Below are positions 36,462 through 48,433 of a stretch of 64,000 nt of DNA, in pieces. Origin of the DNA: Ptychodera flava (Eukaryota > Hemichordata > Enteropneusta > Ptychoderidae); contig NC_091944.1 of NCBI RefSeq assembly GCF_041260155.1, positions 18,821,772-18,885,771 of the forward strand, given 5' to 3'. Position 1 is the first letter of the stretch, and every line of letters starts with the position of its first letter. Below the pieces are notes generated by a model. It saw nothing but the letters and a program-made list of their open reading frames with translations. It was not told the DNA's origin and did not search any database. A program made the translations under genes and the position numbers.

Positions 36462-36829
36462 TTTAGGGAAGAATGCGCCTCGGGGTCAGAAATTCAGATT
36501 ATCATAAATTTTCTACAATTCTTATCTGATACAGCACTTTTGGGTGCTTATTCAAACGCTCTCTGAATGATAAAATTTTCACCGTCCTAGTTTTTCGAAA
36601 ATCGAAAATTTAATTTTGCCCATAGAGCAACACAGGAACAGCGGCCATTCTGAATTTCAAATATTGGTAAATGTCGGGTTATTTGTTTTTCTGGTACTAA
36701 ACTTTGCACTGTGACTCCAAAATGTTCTTCTTGATTTGGTAAGCGTATGGTTGAAAGATTCATCGAGGAAAGTTTGAGCAAAAGTATGAGTCTTTCACTT
36801 GGGAGGCGCATACTACCTTACTACCTTAA
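36462..36829 (-). mobile_element. TTAA-type MITE, inverted copy
   Basis: Reverse-complement relative of 39213-39572. The right end reads 'gaggcgcatactacctta' and the left end 'gaatgcgcctcgggg', giving ~18-base inverted termini. The right flank has TTAA (36826-36829); the left flank is degraded. Confidence 0.6.
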
Positions 36830-36993
36830 AAACAATAGAATGCAATTTCGCATTCGTTATTTCCATGTGTAAATACGGGTAAACGTGGTGAGCATATTTG
36901 TTTATTTATACTAATTAAGCTGGTGTCATCTATAACCTACGCGATGGCTAATTGCTTTAATATTGAACGCAACAAGTGTGCGTTACTTATTAC

Positions 36994-37043
36994 CTTGATA
37001 GCAGTGACACCACGCTTCGCCGGACTCTGCCATTCGTCGCCAT
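36994..37043 (-). CDS. Candidate 5' coding exon linked to TREX copy 3
   Basis: ATG-initiated 50-base segment encoding 'MATNGRVRRSVVSLLS', ending at a donor (tatcaag|gtaata). A near-identical exon of equal length lies upstream of TREX copy 4 (44015-44064). The donor phase (2) does not fit the TREX acceptor (phase 0), so either a small exon lies between, or this is a short upstream frame in a 5' leader exon. Confidence 0.35.
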
Positions 37044-37222
37044 TGTGTTAAGTCTGTAAGGGGCTCGAAGTACAGACATCGAAATCTATATGGCCTTCCA
37101 CATCCGAAAACAATACAAACAAAGTAGAAAATAACAGACATAGACAAAGAAACACACACAACATGAACAAGACTATGACTTTTTCTACAGATTCAAGAAA
37201 AATTAAAAAGCACAAGTTGAAG

Positions 37223-37322
37223 TTAGTGATAATTCCCTAGCAATTTTAAGATTTCATTTCTTGTTGAGAAAGAAAGATGTCCATTAATTACAGATTTTAC
37301 ACCATTTTCTATCATTATGTAC
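37223..37322 (-). CDS. Candidate terminal exon, unknown gene
   Basis: A T-rich acceptor (gtttttttcag) is followed by about 32 codons with 'YIMIENGVKSVINGHLSF' and then a stop. Its phase fits the donor of the 37857-37893 segment exactly. No domain is recognised; the pair may be a real two-exon end of a gene or coincidence. Confidence 0.25.
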
Positions 37323-37856
37323 CTGAAAAAAAACGCACCACCGCCTGGATTTGAATTTTGATACAAGTCTATAGTATTTACGATACTGCAATGGTATTGA
37401 TAATGCTTAATAATTATCGTAAGATACATTACAGTTTTTAGTACGCCGCTAACATGTAATAAGAAATGCCCTGTTCGGCTGATTGGAAATAAGTGCCCTG
37501 TATAAATGTTGAAAAGTTCTGTAAATATTCTCTGTTCCGTATAATTTTATTTACATGATGTAATTTGCTTGCCAAGTTAAATAGGTATACCGTGAACGCC
37601 TGGGGCACATACTGGTACGGTATGTTGACAAGCTAAAAACGGGTGGCGTGGCGATTATAAATTAAGCATTTTACTGTAGGGACACTGACACGTCAAGAAA
37701 CACACAACAAGCGATGAAAACTTTGAACTTCATCTACTAGCCCATGCTAAAATTCAAAGGGAACATCCTTTCACTATTGTTGTAATTGTGAAGTAAAAAC
37801 GTATAAGTGGGATGCCACAAATTGTGACCCGGAAATAGAAGCCGAGTTTGACTTAC

Positions 37857-37893
37857 CTGTTCTGAAGAAATGAACATATTACACCAAAATCCA
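37857..37893 (-). CDS. Candidate micro-exon, unknown gene
   Basis: A 37-base segment between an acceptor (ctgtctcag) and a near-perfect donor (aacag|gtaagt), reading 'DFGVICSFLQN'. A related segment with conserved splice sites lies at 38608-38655, 750 bases away, within a local tandem duplication. Joined to 37223-37322 the phase is kept. The product is unknown. Confidence 0.25.
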
Positions 37894-38607
37894 CTGAGAC
37901 AGGAACATTTCTGACGCAGGGCTTTGTGGAAGTTTTGATCACTTTATTTCACAAAGCACTGAGAACTGAGAGCAGAAGTTGAAATTATCAACTACGATGT
38001 AGCTTATCTATGCCAAAATTAAGACTTGGATTTTCGTTTTTGAGAAACACCCATTAATTGCAGAAGTACTGTAATTCCTCATCTGATAGAGAGCCACGAC
38101 CATTTGATTTTGATTTTGCGATCGGTCGACAATATTAATAAAAGTTTGATGATATAGATACTGCTCAATTATAATCGGGAGATAATTGTTTCAGTACTTA
38201 TCAAACATATAATAAAAACGTTCTGTAAGAAGTTAGCATCATCCTAAATTACATGCCTCTTCACGGTAACAGCTACTCACATAACCGTGAATTGATTTTT
38301 GCGTAGGTTCTTGGAGCATAAAAAACTCTTGCTGGCAAGAACGGAAATTAGATAAACCCCATACACATCTGAGAACGCATATCGGTATATTGACAAGATG
38401 TATACTTTGTTGTGTTCCCCTCAAAAATAAAGCATTTTTTGAGGGGGTGAGGTGCGGGTAAAGGCCACAAAATACAAAAGCGATGAAAACTACATAGAAC
38501 GTTCATCCCCTAGTTCAAGCAAAATTTCAAACCAACCATCCGTTCCATATTGTTGTACAGTCAGGAAGTAAAAATGTTAACGAGATGCCAAAAATGGGAA
38601 CGCTTAC

Positions 38608-38655
38608 CTGTTGTAGAGACGTGGGATACTATGTAATATGTTACGCCGAAGTTTA
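38608..38655 (-). CDS. Duplicate of candidate micro-exon
   Basis: A 48-base segment between 'tgtgtttcag' and 'caacag|gtaagc', reading 'NFGVTYYIVSHVSTT'. It lies in DNA duplicated from the 37.6-37.9 kb region ('agcgatgaaaact', 'gaagtaaaaaygt', 'gatgcca'). It is probably the same exon in a tandem duplicate. Confidence 0.22.
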
Positions 38656-39212
38656 CTGAAACACAAATGACGCATTGGTTTGTTTGAATTGTGATAACAC
38701 GATGCACTTATAACCCTTTTGGTTTAATGAACAATTACAGCATATAGGTGTGTCTGGAAATCCCTGATACAATGGTAATTTATTATCTTTTTGTTTAATA
38801 TTTAACGTTCCCCAGGTGATACGTGACAACGCATTCGTCGCCGCAATATTATTGTTATTGTCGTAGTCGACGAAATAAAAACAAACAAAACCCATAATCC
38901 ATTGCAATCACCGGCATTTCATGCTAAATGAATGGTACCATATGGTTTCCTTGATTGTAGAATTTTCTCTTCCTCTCAGGAATTTTTGCGAGAAAATTTG
39001 TAAACTTAATATTTTAAGCAAAAAAAAATCCGACGAAGAAATTGTAATAATATTCAACAGTTGTTTGAGTTTTGAAAATTTTAAACTTATGACATGTTGT
39101 TTAAGGAAACATTTTCAAAACGCAAACCAAAGCGTAATTGCATATATTCAATATACGTTTTATTGCGAACTTTGCTACAATTATCGAAATCTGAAGTAAA
39201 CCCACTGCCTCC
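38656..39212. other. Unassigned non-coding stretch
   Basis: Nothing recognised. Confidence 0.3.
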
Positions 39213-39572
39213 TTAAGGTAGTATGCACCTCGAAAGTGAAAGACTTAAACTTTTGCTCTAACTTTCCTCAAGGAATCTTTCAATCATTCTCTTTCAAAAT
39301 CAAGAATAAAAATAGGGGGTCACCATGCAAATTTCGGTACTAGAGAAACAAATAACCAAAGATTTACCGATATTAGAAATTCAAAATGGCCGCCCTCCCT
39401 GTGTTAACTCTATGGAGAAAAATAAAAATTTTTGATTTTCGAAAAATTAAGCCGGTAAAAAGTTTTCTTTTACCAAGAGCTTTAAAATGAACCCCCACAT
39501 GTGGTATATCAGAAGAGAATTGTAAAAGTTTGAGAGTCCGAATGTCTGTCCCCGAGGTGCGTTCTATCTTAA
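39213..39572 (+). mobile_element. TTAA-flanked MITE (360 bp), best-preserved copy
   Basis: Exactly bounded by TTAA at both ends. The ends 'ggtagtatgcacctcg' and '...cgaggtgcgttctatc' form imperfect inverted repeats. TTAA duplication suggests mobilisation by a piggyBac-type transposase. No open frame of significance. It is the reference copy for the relatives at 13484, 34955 and 36462 and for a scrap near 42870-42925. Confidence 0.7.
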
Positions 39573-41605
39573 ACGCAGTGTGATTCGTTTGCTCTGTGCG
39601 TGCCTGAATTATCGGTGTATGGTCCACGGCCTCCACAACGATTTGACCTACCTTCCCACGTGACTTGCACTGGCAACACTTTCATCTCCCTTGTTCATGT
39701 ACAGACACGAGGCATCACAACTCGGCAAAGTTGAATGATTCGTACTTATACGTTCATGACGACTGTAACTTCTGATGTGTTTTTCCCTCAGTATTTCTGT
39801 TAAGTTTGTTAGGTAGAGTTTCTTGCTCTTCCCTTAGATGAAACATGTAAATACAGTCACGATGTATGTATTCTCCGATGTTATTGTTGACAACTGAAAC
39901 CTAGTCCGCGCGCTCTAGAATTGATTTGCACCAATTTGGATCATATATTATACACATTGCGCTGTGTTTGTGAAGTTAATAATTTGTATTTCAACATACC
40001 TCACAGAGAAGAAGGACAAAAAGTATTTGCTTTGTCGAACAAACATAATTACCTGTTAGCAAAGTACTGTGAAAGCTCATTTCAATTGCTCTACCACGAG
40101 TATTGCTAATTTTAGGTAGTATGTAAGGTATATGGAGACGTAACAAGCACAAAACGAAACCACGGTTGAATGTTTCATGATATTTATTTACATTTATGCT
40201 TTACATTTATTTACATTTTTACATTTGCATTTTACACTTGCAAAACAATCTGACAGAATTACAGCGTAAACTAAAAGATATCGCACAAATTTCAGTAAAT
40301 AGTTAAAGGCTGCACGAACTTGGAAATATTACTCGTTTACCGAGAATTCTTGTGGCGAAAAACAGTGTACAATGGCTGACATTCGTTTTGCTCCGCTATC
40401 ACCAAATTGTCTAAAATTAGTTCCTGTAGAATTACAAATACTATATTACCAAGAAAAAAGTTACTAGTCTGTTGCCAAAGGGTGTTTAATGTGCATGCTA
40501 TTACTTCCTATGAAAACTAATGAAAGTATAAGTGAGTTAAATCGTATGAAAATACCGCCGATGATTAATAATGCTATAGTAATAATCATACTTTTTTAAC
40601 ATTCATATTATTGACATTATTTAGACGTATTTACTAATATAGAACTTGAGCGAATAAAGAAGTAAATAGTTTTGCATAACAACATTTTGTTTTGCCTCGT
40701 GACTGAATTTTGGGAAAAGTATTACTGAAGTGACGACTGGTTAAAAAAAGGAGAGCTTTTTAGGTTTGTAATTCGCTATTTCCACCACACGCTTCATTTC
40801 GTAGTACTTTGTGGAGCAGACTAATGGCTATGAGACTACCAAAGTGGTCCTACATCACCGCTGGAACTTTAACTTTACCCCGATCAGGTGACAACATATA
40901 TTTTATATGGGGGCTCACACCTGATTTCATTTTTTATCACGGTCAGATTTTACATCATATTTTTAGTGCTAGTACATTTCATATTTTCTTGAATACATTT
41001 CAATAAGACTCGCGGACCATTCCATTTAATGTTATGTTCAGGCAGATCAAGAATATATATTTCTTTTGGAGACCAAATCGGAAGAATGATGAAGATTTAC
41101 AATATAAATGGAGACCCTGGTTTAGTGAGTTGTGATGTATACCTGACGATGGTTTTGCTCGTAAAATATCCAATTATCGAATTATAAATTTGGCACTCTT
41201 CGCATTTATGTATGCTAACAATGCATTTTGACTCTGAATATACTGAGACACAGTGTCAAATAAAGTGTGATACTCCCCGTACACTAATATCATAATGTCT
41301 ACTACAATTTATTTAGAATGAATTATTGGTGCATGAATGCTGGCTTAAAGCATATTCTTTTCACACAGAGGTTTTACAAAATGTTCATGCACCCTACAAG
41401 GTCCCACAAAATATTAGATAGTTGCTATAAGGGATTAAATAGAAATTTAAATTGCAGCGGTGATTAACCCGTATAGATCAGCAATTTCTATTGAGAATGT
41501 AAATGTTTTTCAAATGTAAATAAGTTTTATCAAACCCTGTCTGTACGTAATCATGTAATTTGAAAATGAGTGCATTCTGGATTAACGCTTTGCAGAATTT
41601 TTGGG
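39573..41605. other. Unassigned non-coding stretch
   Basis: About 2 kb of AT-rich DNA with no credible exon or repeat family. Confidence 0.3.
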
Positions 41606-41607
41606 AG

Positions 41608-41696
41608 TGGAGATTTAGCCGAGTGGTTCTGTCTCTGGCCTCTCAGCTAGGCGACTGATGCCGTATGTTGTGGGTTCGAATCCGATTGAAAACTAT
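41608..41696 (+). repeat. tRNA-Leu-derived SINE head or tRNA pseudogene
   Basis: Internal RNA polymerase III promoter boxes are present: A-box 'tagccgagtggtt' and B-box 'gggttcgaatcc'. The segment 'gcctctcagctaggc' gives an anticodon stem-loop with CAG in the anticodon position, and there is a long variable arm, as in tRNA-Leu/Ser. The acceptor stem does not pair well and the unit runs into a TGTC/TGTA microsatellite tail, so a SINE 5' end is more likely than a working tRNA. Confidence 0.5.
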
Positions 41697-41749
41697 CCGT
41701 ATTTAATTATAATTGTTGTACGTCTGGCTTTAGGCCTACATAGTTACCC

Positions 41750-41890
41750 TTTCCCCTGTTTGTCTATCTTTCTCTCTGTCTGCCTGTCTCTCTATTTCCC
41801 TGTATGTCTGTGTCTATATCTGTGTGTGTCTATATCTTTCTGTGTGCCTGTCTGTGACTATATCTCTCTGTGTGCCTGTCTGTGTCTGTA

Positions 41891-41935
<45 letters not shown>

Positions 41936-41998
41936 ATGTATGTATGTATGTATGTATGTATGTATGTATGTATGTATGTATGTATGTATGTATGTATA
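41750..41998. repeat. Degenerate pyrimidine tract to (TGTC)n-(TGTA)n
   Basis: A CTGT-rich region passes into perfect TGTC and then TGTA arrays, ending about 12 bases from the TREX copy 4 stop codon. Confidence 0.95.
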
Positions 41999-42010
41999 TT
42001 TGGCTGATAT

Positions 42011-42628
42011 CTAACAATCTTTTGAATTTGCATCGGCCCATTCAGTGAAATCGTTCTTCCACAGATGAAAAAATACCAGCTCCATCAATATTTCTGCATC
42101 TTTTTCAGCCTGCCAAGTTTGCTGTTTTTCAAGATACTTGTCAGCGAGGCTTCGCAGCCTGTAAGACGGTTCTTCTCTCGTCTGCATGAAAAACTCCTTG
42201 GAATCGATGGCTCTGACTTCGGGCATGTCACCTGACACCTTAGACAATTCATGACGCAAAATAGGGAAGTGGAACTGATTACCGTTGTGTGCCACAAGGC
42301 AGACAGGCTTTGGAAGGCGGTTCAGAAATGACTTGATTGCATTGTACACGTCTACATCCATAGGCTTAAAGGACGATAGGTCTGATCCGTCCACCTTGTG
42401 GAGCTCTTTTGCAGCGTCTTCGATGGTCTTCATGGGGGACATGCACAGCAAGAGACGGTTCGTTAGTCTCGGTTGTTGGCCAATAGGAAGTGGCCTACTT
42501 TCAATCTGGTCTCTCGTTACGGCAATGAGCGCCAATTCGATGACGTCAGGAAGGGACCCGTCGTCGCCGGGCAAACCGGTGGTTTCCATTACAAGGGGAA
42601 CGAAGGTTTTTATTTTGGAATATGCCAT
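42011..42628 (-). CDS. TREX-like protein, catalytically degenerate (copy 4)
   Basis: A 205-residue protein: ATG, 'AYSKIKTFVPLVMETTGLP', then a full TREX core. The catalytic Asp of motif I is Val13 (Glu15 kept), the motif II Asp is His120 ('AHNGNQFHFP') and the motif III His is Trp172 ('TWQAEKDA', Asp177 kept). The same three losses occur in copies 2 and 3, so they predate the duplications. A strong acceptor (ctaattctcag) ends at 42632, three bases before the ATG. The stop codon lies almost directly against the microsatellite. Probably a pseudoenzyme. Confidence 0.85.
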   Translation of the reverse strand: MAYSKIKTFVPLVMETTGLPGDDGSLPDVIELALIAVTRDQIESRPLPIGQQPRLTNRLLLCMSPMKTIEDAAKELHKVDGSDLSSFKPMDVDVYNAIKSFLNRLPKPVCLVAHNGNQFHFPILRHELSKVSGDMPEVRAIDSKEFFMQTREEPSYRLRSLADKYLEKQQTWQAEKDAEILMELVFFHLWKNDFTEWADANSKDC

Positions 42629-42631
42629 GAT

Positions 42632-44014
42632 CTGAGAATTAGATAGGAAATAGAAGAGATATATGTATATAGAGATGCATGTATATATATGTAAGAGATA
42701 CGCTGTACATGTATCAACGGGTTATATGCACATGGAACAGCATTAAAAAATCTTTTTAATGTGATACATGTTGTACATGCCTTTAAACAGAAAGTTAAAC
42801 AGAAAGTTTTAGACTGTTGATCAAACCTAGGCCTTCCCAGGGAAACTTTAAAGGTTGACCATTCTCTGTCATAATAAAGAATAAAAATAGGGGTTACAGA
42901 GCAAAGTTTGGCATCACGGATAAATTATCGACCATGGTCTGACTTACTGTCGGTTTGCAGCGTTCGGTCTTCGAGGCAGAGCTGGTTGAAATGACCTGTA
43001 GTCTTTGCGCGTGGCCTGTGACCCTGTGTCGAGAGTTCGTGCCAAGAGCTACAGCACTTGAGGAAGTCAGTCTATATTTGATAAAAATATGACTTGCGTC
43101 ACCTGTTATTTGCATTATCAGGACGATACAAATGCGAAATAAACGGAAAGAAAAGAAAACTTTACGATGTTATACTGAATTGTTGCTTAATTCCACAGTA
43201 TGCTGACAATTGAAATCACAGCTACGCAGTCTGTTCGTTGTTGACAGTCGTGTTTACGAGCGCTTTCACTTTTAAATCGTAAAAATGTTGATAGTCGTGT
43301 TAACGTGCGCTTTCACTTTGAAATCTTAAAACGGGAATAACTCACTGCAACATCCAATATTGATACGGCAAATTACACATTTTAAGTATCTTTGTCCTTT
43401 CCATTCATACACATGTCAAATTCCATACAAATCTAAAATGTCTGACGAGTTTTCTGACATCAAAGTTACGACAATTTGGCGAATATACGAATGACATAAA
43501 AATTAATTTGCTTTTTGCTTTTAAAACTCGTGCACGAGTTTCTTTAGTGAAGTAGCTGGCCACAAATGATTTTTTAGCACTGAGATGCATTGTGTAAAGT
43601 TGTTTTTAAAGATGCATATATGTAAGCGTATGCTCAAAATGACAACTTGAAGATATTACGATAGAAACAGCGTCTGAAACACAGTAACAGCAATAAAGAC
43701 GAAAGCAATTACAACTTCTAGACATGGCGGTGATATACGATTACACCGTACTCACTCCAAAATACTGAAAGATTACTGTTAATTTATTTGTCGTGATTTG
43801 AAAGGTGTGAGCGAGCATAAATTGAAGACATTACAATGTAAGCGCCATAGCTGTTGTGCTTTCAATTGTGGCCGATATACTGGGCAGAAAAAAACTGCGC
43901 GTGCCCAGTGCTATGGGGTTATAAAGGCGGCATGTGGAATGTACACAATGGAAGTAGAAATTGGCTGGTCATGGCCATGTAATCCGAACGCGAAGAGCGT
44001 TCGTCGATCTTTAC
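42632..44014. other. Intron/upstream of TREX copy 4
   Basis: Contains a scrap of the TTAA-type MITE (about 42870-42925, 'aagaataaaaataggggt'). Otherwise nothing recognised. Confidence 0.4.
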
Positions 44015-44064
44015 CTTGACAACAGTGACACCACTTTTCGCCGAACAATGCTATTCGTTGCCAT
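44015..44064 (-). CDS. Candidate 5' coding exon linked to TREX copy 4
   Basis: Encodes 'MATNSIVRRKVVSLLS' and ends at a donor (gtcaag|gtaaag). It aligns base for base with 36994-37043. Of the differing codons, several are silent (Ala, Val, Leu), which hints at coding. The same phase mismatch with the TREX exon applies. Confidence 0.35.
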
Positions 44065-44646
44065 AGGGATGATTCTGTAAAAGCGTCAAAGCACAAAGGT
44101 CAGAACCTTTAACCCCGGTGACACAAACACATTGAAATATGTCAGACAAACACAAAACGAAAGCACTCATTCGTTAACAGTATCAAGGTAACAATTGTCG
44201 CACAATTCAGTTGAACCTATTGATATTTACAAAACACGAATGAGGAATCAGCTTATGAGTCATTCTCTATCTAACTTTTTGAAGTCAATACATTTCTGCC
44301 TTGTTCTGTTTGTGAAAAAAATAATAATCTATTTTTAAGCTTTTAGACGACGTTCTTAAACGTTCCGTGTTCACCTTTTTGTCATGGTGAAGTTACGTGT
44401 GATAATGTCAAGATAAATTACCCAGTCGACCTTAGTGTGCGATATGCGTGTATCCTAAGGCTGTGTAGATAAACTGAAGACTATAGTTTTCCATAGAACG
44501 GTTTTGTTAGTGGTTGTGGGGTAGTTCGGAGTGTACAACAGGACACCGTGTTTCATGCAGAGCACGAAGTTCAAACACAATCTCTGCCGTACAGAGCAAA
44601 GGCAAAACTCAGAACGGTGAACTGAGAAACAGAATGTATTGCTTAC

Positions 44647-44793
44647 CTGGTCTACAATTGCATTTGTTATGCCTACGTTTGTCCAGACCACATCTCTTCA
44701 GACGGCACCGGTAATTTCCAATGACGACATAGGCACCTAAACCGCAGGCACTTGTGGGCTTTTCGATCATCGATGACACAATGCACCGATAAC
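44647..44793 (-). CDS. Candidate cysteine-rich exon (phase 1-1)
   Basis: A 147-base segment from an acceptor (taacttgaaag) to a consensus donor (accag|gtaagc), with phase 1 at both ends as usual for shuffled extracellular modules. It encodes six cysteines: 'YRC', 'SACGLGAYVVIGNYRCRLKR', 'CGLDKRRHNKCNCRPG'. I do not recognise the fold; the spacing C-x11-C-x12-C-x4-C-x9-C-x-C is not a standard EGF. Possibly part of a secreted protein or receptor on the minus strand. Confidence 0.35.
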
Positions 44794-47700
44794 CTTTCAA
44801 GTTATAAATGAGATAATGGTGCGCTCGGTACAATTGTTAATAACTCAGCATTTAGCCTACCTGTCTGTGGGGTAACAACTCAAAACTCATTCGTCAAAAC
44901 CTACATCTTTCGTTAATGGCCTCGTCAAAAAAAGCCCCTTCTTCCACGGTATTTTGGTTTAATTTTTAACAAAAGTACGCGAGTACAATACATGTAAGAT
45001 GACCTCACGCTTTTGTCGTACGAGGTACGAACTTTGCAAAGCACTATTGTTATCGGATATGATCAACAGAAGGGCTAGACACTTCCGTGAAGGCTTTCTT
45101 ACCTTTGACCTCAAATTCACCCCTGGCATAGACATAACGCCACTGTAATACAATGCAGTTTGTCGACTTCGTTCAATCGTTCAAAATTTCACAGTAGTCA
45201 GTGAAAAGTTTTTAATGTGTCTGTTTTCTTGTTTTACTGTCAGCTAAGAGATGTGTAGGGATTAAGTATCACTTCCGCTGCATGGTCAAAACGGCTAACA
45301 ATAGATAAGAAAAGACGATGTCATTCTGTTGGTTAGTGAAAGATAACATCATGTGACTATCTAGTATGAAAAGTAGTGGACAATATAGCGTTTCACATTA
45401 ATCGGCAGTAATTTAGCAAGTCGCTGGGATTAGCGCTAGTTGTTATGGCTAGGTATGTAGCCAACCTTTCTATCAGTTCACTAGTAATGCAAACACCATT
45501 TTCTAAAACAGAACCTATATGGGATAGTGGGATATTTTAAAATCTTTGATAATAGTCTTCTACAAGGAGATAACTCTGCGTTTGTGAAAAAAGTTTTCTT
45601 ACCGGGAAGGTAATGAAAAAATAGATAGGTTAAGTACAGCTGGTTTTTTTCGAACGTTTGTCGTGATACTAAAAGATTGCGTCTCCGAATAAGGCTTTGA
45701 GAAAGACAGGTAAAGTAGCAAATGCTGCACGACTAATCAACCCATAGGCGACTTACAATCTACACAGCAATTTATCTTTGGCACCAGTGTCCTTTCAAGA
45801 AAAATCATAAACAGACACTCGTAGCCATTTCGAAAACCTCGACCAACATTCGTCATATTGTGAAGAGGTTGTTTCACCCGTTTCAAAAACTGACCATGGC
45901 GAAATTTTCTGAGGCTGCAACGTTGCTTTTGATCTTAACTTCTTGACCTCGATTTGCGGCTGTTTTCACTGGCACAAGTATTAAACAGCAAACACATAAC
46001 AACTTGGTGAATGGTCATGAATTATGATAGTGACAGGAAATACAGTGAGTAGTTAATATATAAAATTAGTTCTGAAATGTTTCCCGAACCAAGCACTTCT
46101 ATTTGCTGTATGTTAAAACTAAATTATTAAGCCCAACAGTTGAGTGTTGACTTTCATGCCTACAAACAAATCACTGCGTCTGTTACAGAAAACAAGAGTG
46201 ACACACATGATTCACGATTTTGGAAAGAGAGTATAGTGAGAATGTTTAAACAAATCACTGTTATTAAGTGGATATCGCAATTGAAACTTAAAAACGATGG
46301 TCATTGTGTAGAATTGAAATCTTGTGACGTTGGCAACGATCACGCCAAATGTTCACAACACTCGCAAAATGCGAATAAATGGGTGTGAGGTGCTGTGCTT
46401 GTTCATGATGACGAAGCTATAAATATATCAACACCTGATATAATTTGAGACAAATTACGCTGATCTGTTTTACTTTTTTAACAGGTTTGTTGCTTCGTAG
46501 TCAATATACCAAAAACTGATTAAAAAGATCGCGATGCATCGTCCATCTTCACCTCCCTTCTTACAAATTTTAAAGTCTCCAATGCAGTTATTAAGACATC
46601 GTCACTATTCGATCACAGTGCAGTGTATATAACCTTAGTCAATTTCTGTCAGAATTGAAGTTTAAACCGTCACTTCGTTCAATGGTACAAAAACATTTCA
46701 CTTTTTTTCACGGTAAACCTCCACTAATAGGTCATAGAAGGGATAAAAGAGACGAAAAACTGCGGGTTTCTGAATGCTTAGCCCCAGGTGATCTCGTATC
46801 ATGTATCATGATTCTCTTTTGTCCTCTTTGGAATGTCGGGTGTAGCATCAAGTTGCAAGGGCTATGTCAGTTTCTCGGAAGAATCGTTCAGATCGGTTTG
46901 AGACGGGTCTGACTAACGGTCTTGCCGCAAGTAATGACAGAGGGATGGAAACGAAGTTTTCATGTCTCCCGTAAGGGGAAAACTAAGATGACAGGCAGGA
47001 CTGAAATGATTAAACTACATCATAATTTCAAAGGGAAAGCGAAACACATTTCTTGGACTTTTGGGATACAAAATTACGGAAAACTACGCATCTTACACAG
47101 GCATTTCATGACTGATCTCAAACCAGAATGTTATCTTGTTGTCATCAAACTCCCTTGTAACGTCTTCTAAATATGCTATTTTATTTACAATAAATATTTT
47201 ACATTGTTATGCCTGGATCTCGTGAAGTCAACTTCATGTCGACGTTTATGGAGGATATTGTTATTTATCGGCCAAATGGAATTCTAGTTCAGACATTCTC
47301 AAGTTTTTTGAATGGCACTTATTGTAAAATGAGCTGTAAACTGGGAATAGGACCATGTTTGAAAACTAACGAGCCTACGGTATGAAATAGCGCCATGTGG
47401 CTCCCTGTGGATGGTCTACAATGTAGCAAATCGGCATGCTAATTAATATTTAGCTCACGCTCGTGAAATGTAGGGTAGCGAGAATTTCGCTCAGACACAA
47501 TCGGTGTTTCTTACTGTCCTGAGACTTCCTGAGCGTGTTTACGAGGGTCGATATTGACCACTGGTTACGTATTGAGATAAAATATTAAAAAAGTTACGAA
47601 AAAGACAAACCCCGCTTTTTTCAACCCAAACAATATAACAGCCATGTGTAAAGTACGTATTGGGGCACACGTGTTACATCTACAAACAAGAATACAAGAC

Positions 47701-48430
47701 ATTAACTTGGCATAAATTGCCATCCTTCTACAAATCAATCAAACAATATTAGCTCCCCATTGGCCACTGCAGACTTTACAAATATTCAAACAACGGTAGA
47801 CAAGTTTAAATTACATACTTAAAAAAGAAATTAACACAGAGAAGAAATAATGAAAACAGAGCTTTCTGAGAATATGTTTGACACAAGCATTAGTATTCAT
47901 ATGTTTTTAAAACGTATTCCTTAATATTTGACTTTTGTACTTATGATTAAAATGGAAATACGATTTCTTAAAAGCTTACTTTGTTTACATTTCGCCCCCA
48001 GAAGGACAAGATCAAACACATATTCAGGCAACCCCTGGAATTCTGTAATGACACTGTACACAGTGTAACCTATTTAACTTTGTGCGTAAATGCACAGCGT
48101 TTTTGTTATTTATCTAACTGACTGTGAGCTATGAAAAGGGTGAGTGGTATGGTGGGAATCAACGTAACAAACTCCTTGGGCTTACAGAGACAAAATTTGT
48201 AACACATACTGTGACTAAGATGCATGCTCGACGCAAAAATTTCATACCCAAGGAATTCGTGTAAACACAGTATTATGGCGTGTTTCTTTGTAACTTTTCT
48301 ACTTAAAACATCTACTTAATGTGGTATAGTATAATATAGTATATGTTTCGTTTAATCCGATATTCATATCGTTTCAAAACATATCGATGGTAATATCTGC
48401 GCATATCATAATCCTCTCCTACGAAGACGA
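44794..48430. other. Long unassigned non-coding stretch
   Basis: About 3.6 kb without a recognised gene, RNA or repeat. Short open frames near 46.65-47.17 kb show no domain or splice context. Confidence 0.3.
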
Positions 48431-48433
48431 TAT

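Noticed and set aside
41608-41696. Functional tRNA-Leu gene
   Set aside because: The acceptor stem does not pair well and the unit continues into a simple-repeat tail, so a SINE head or pseudogene is more likely.
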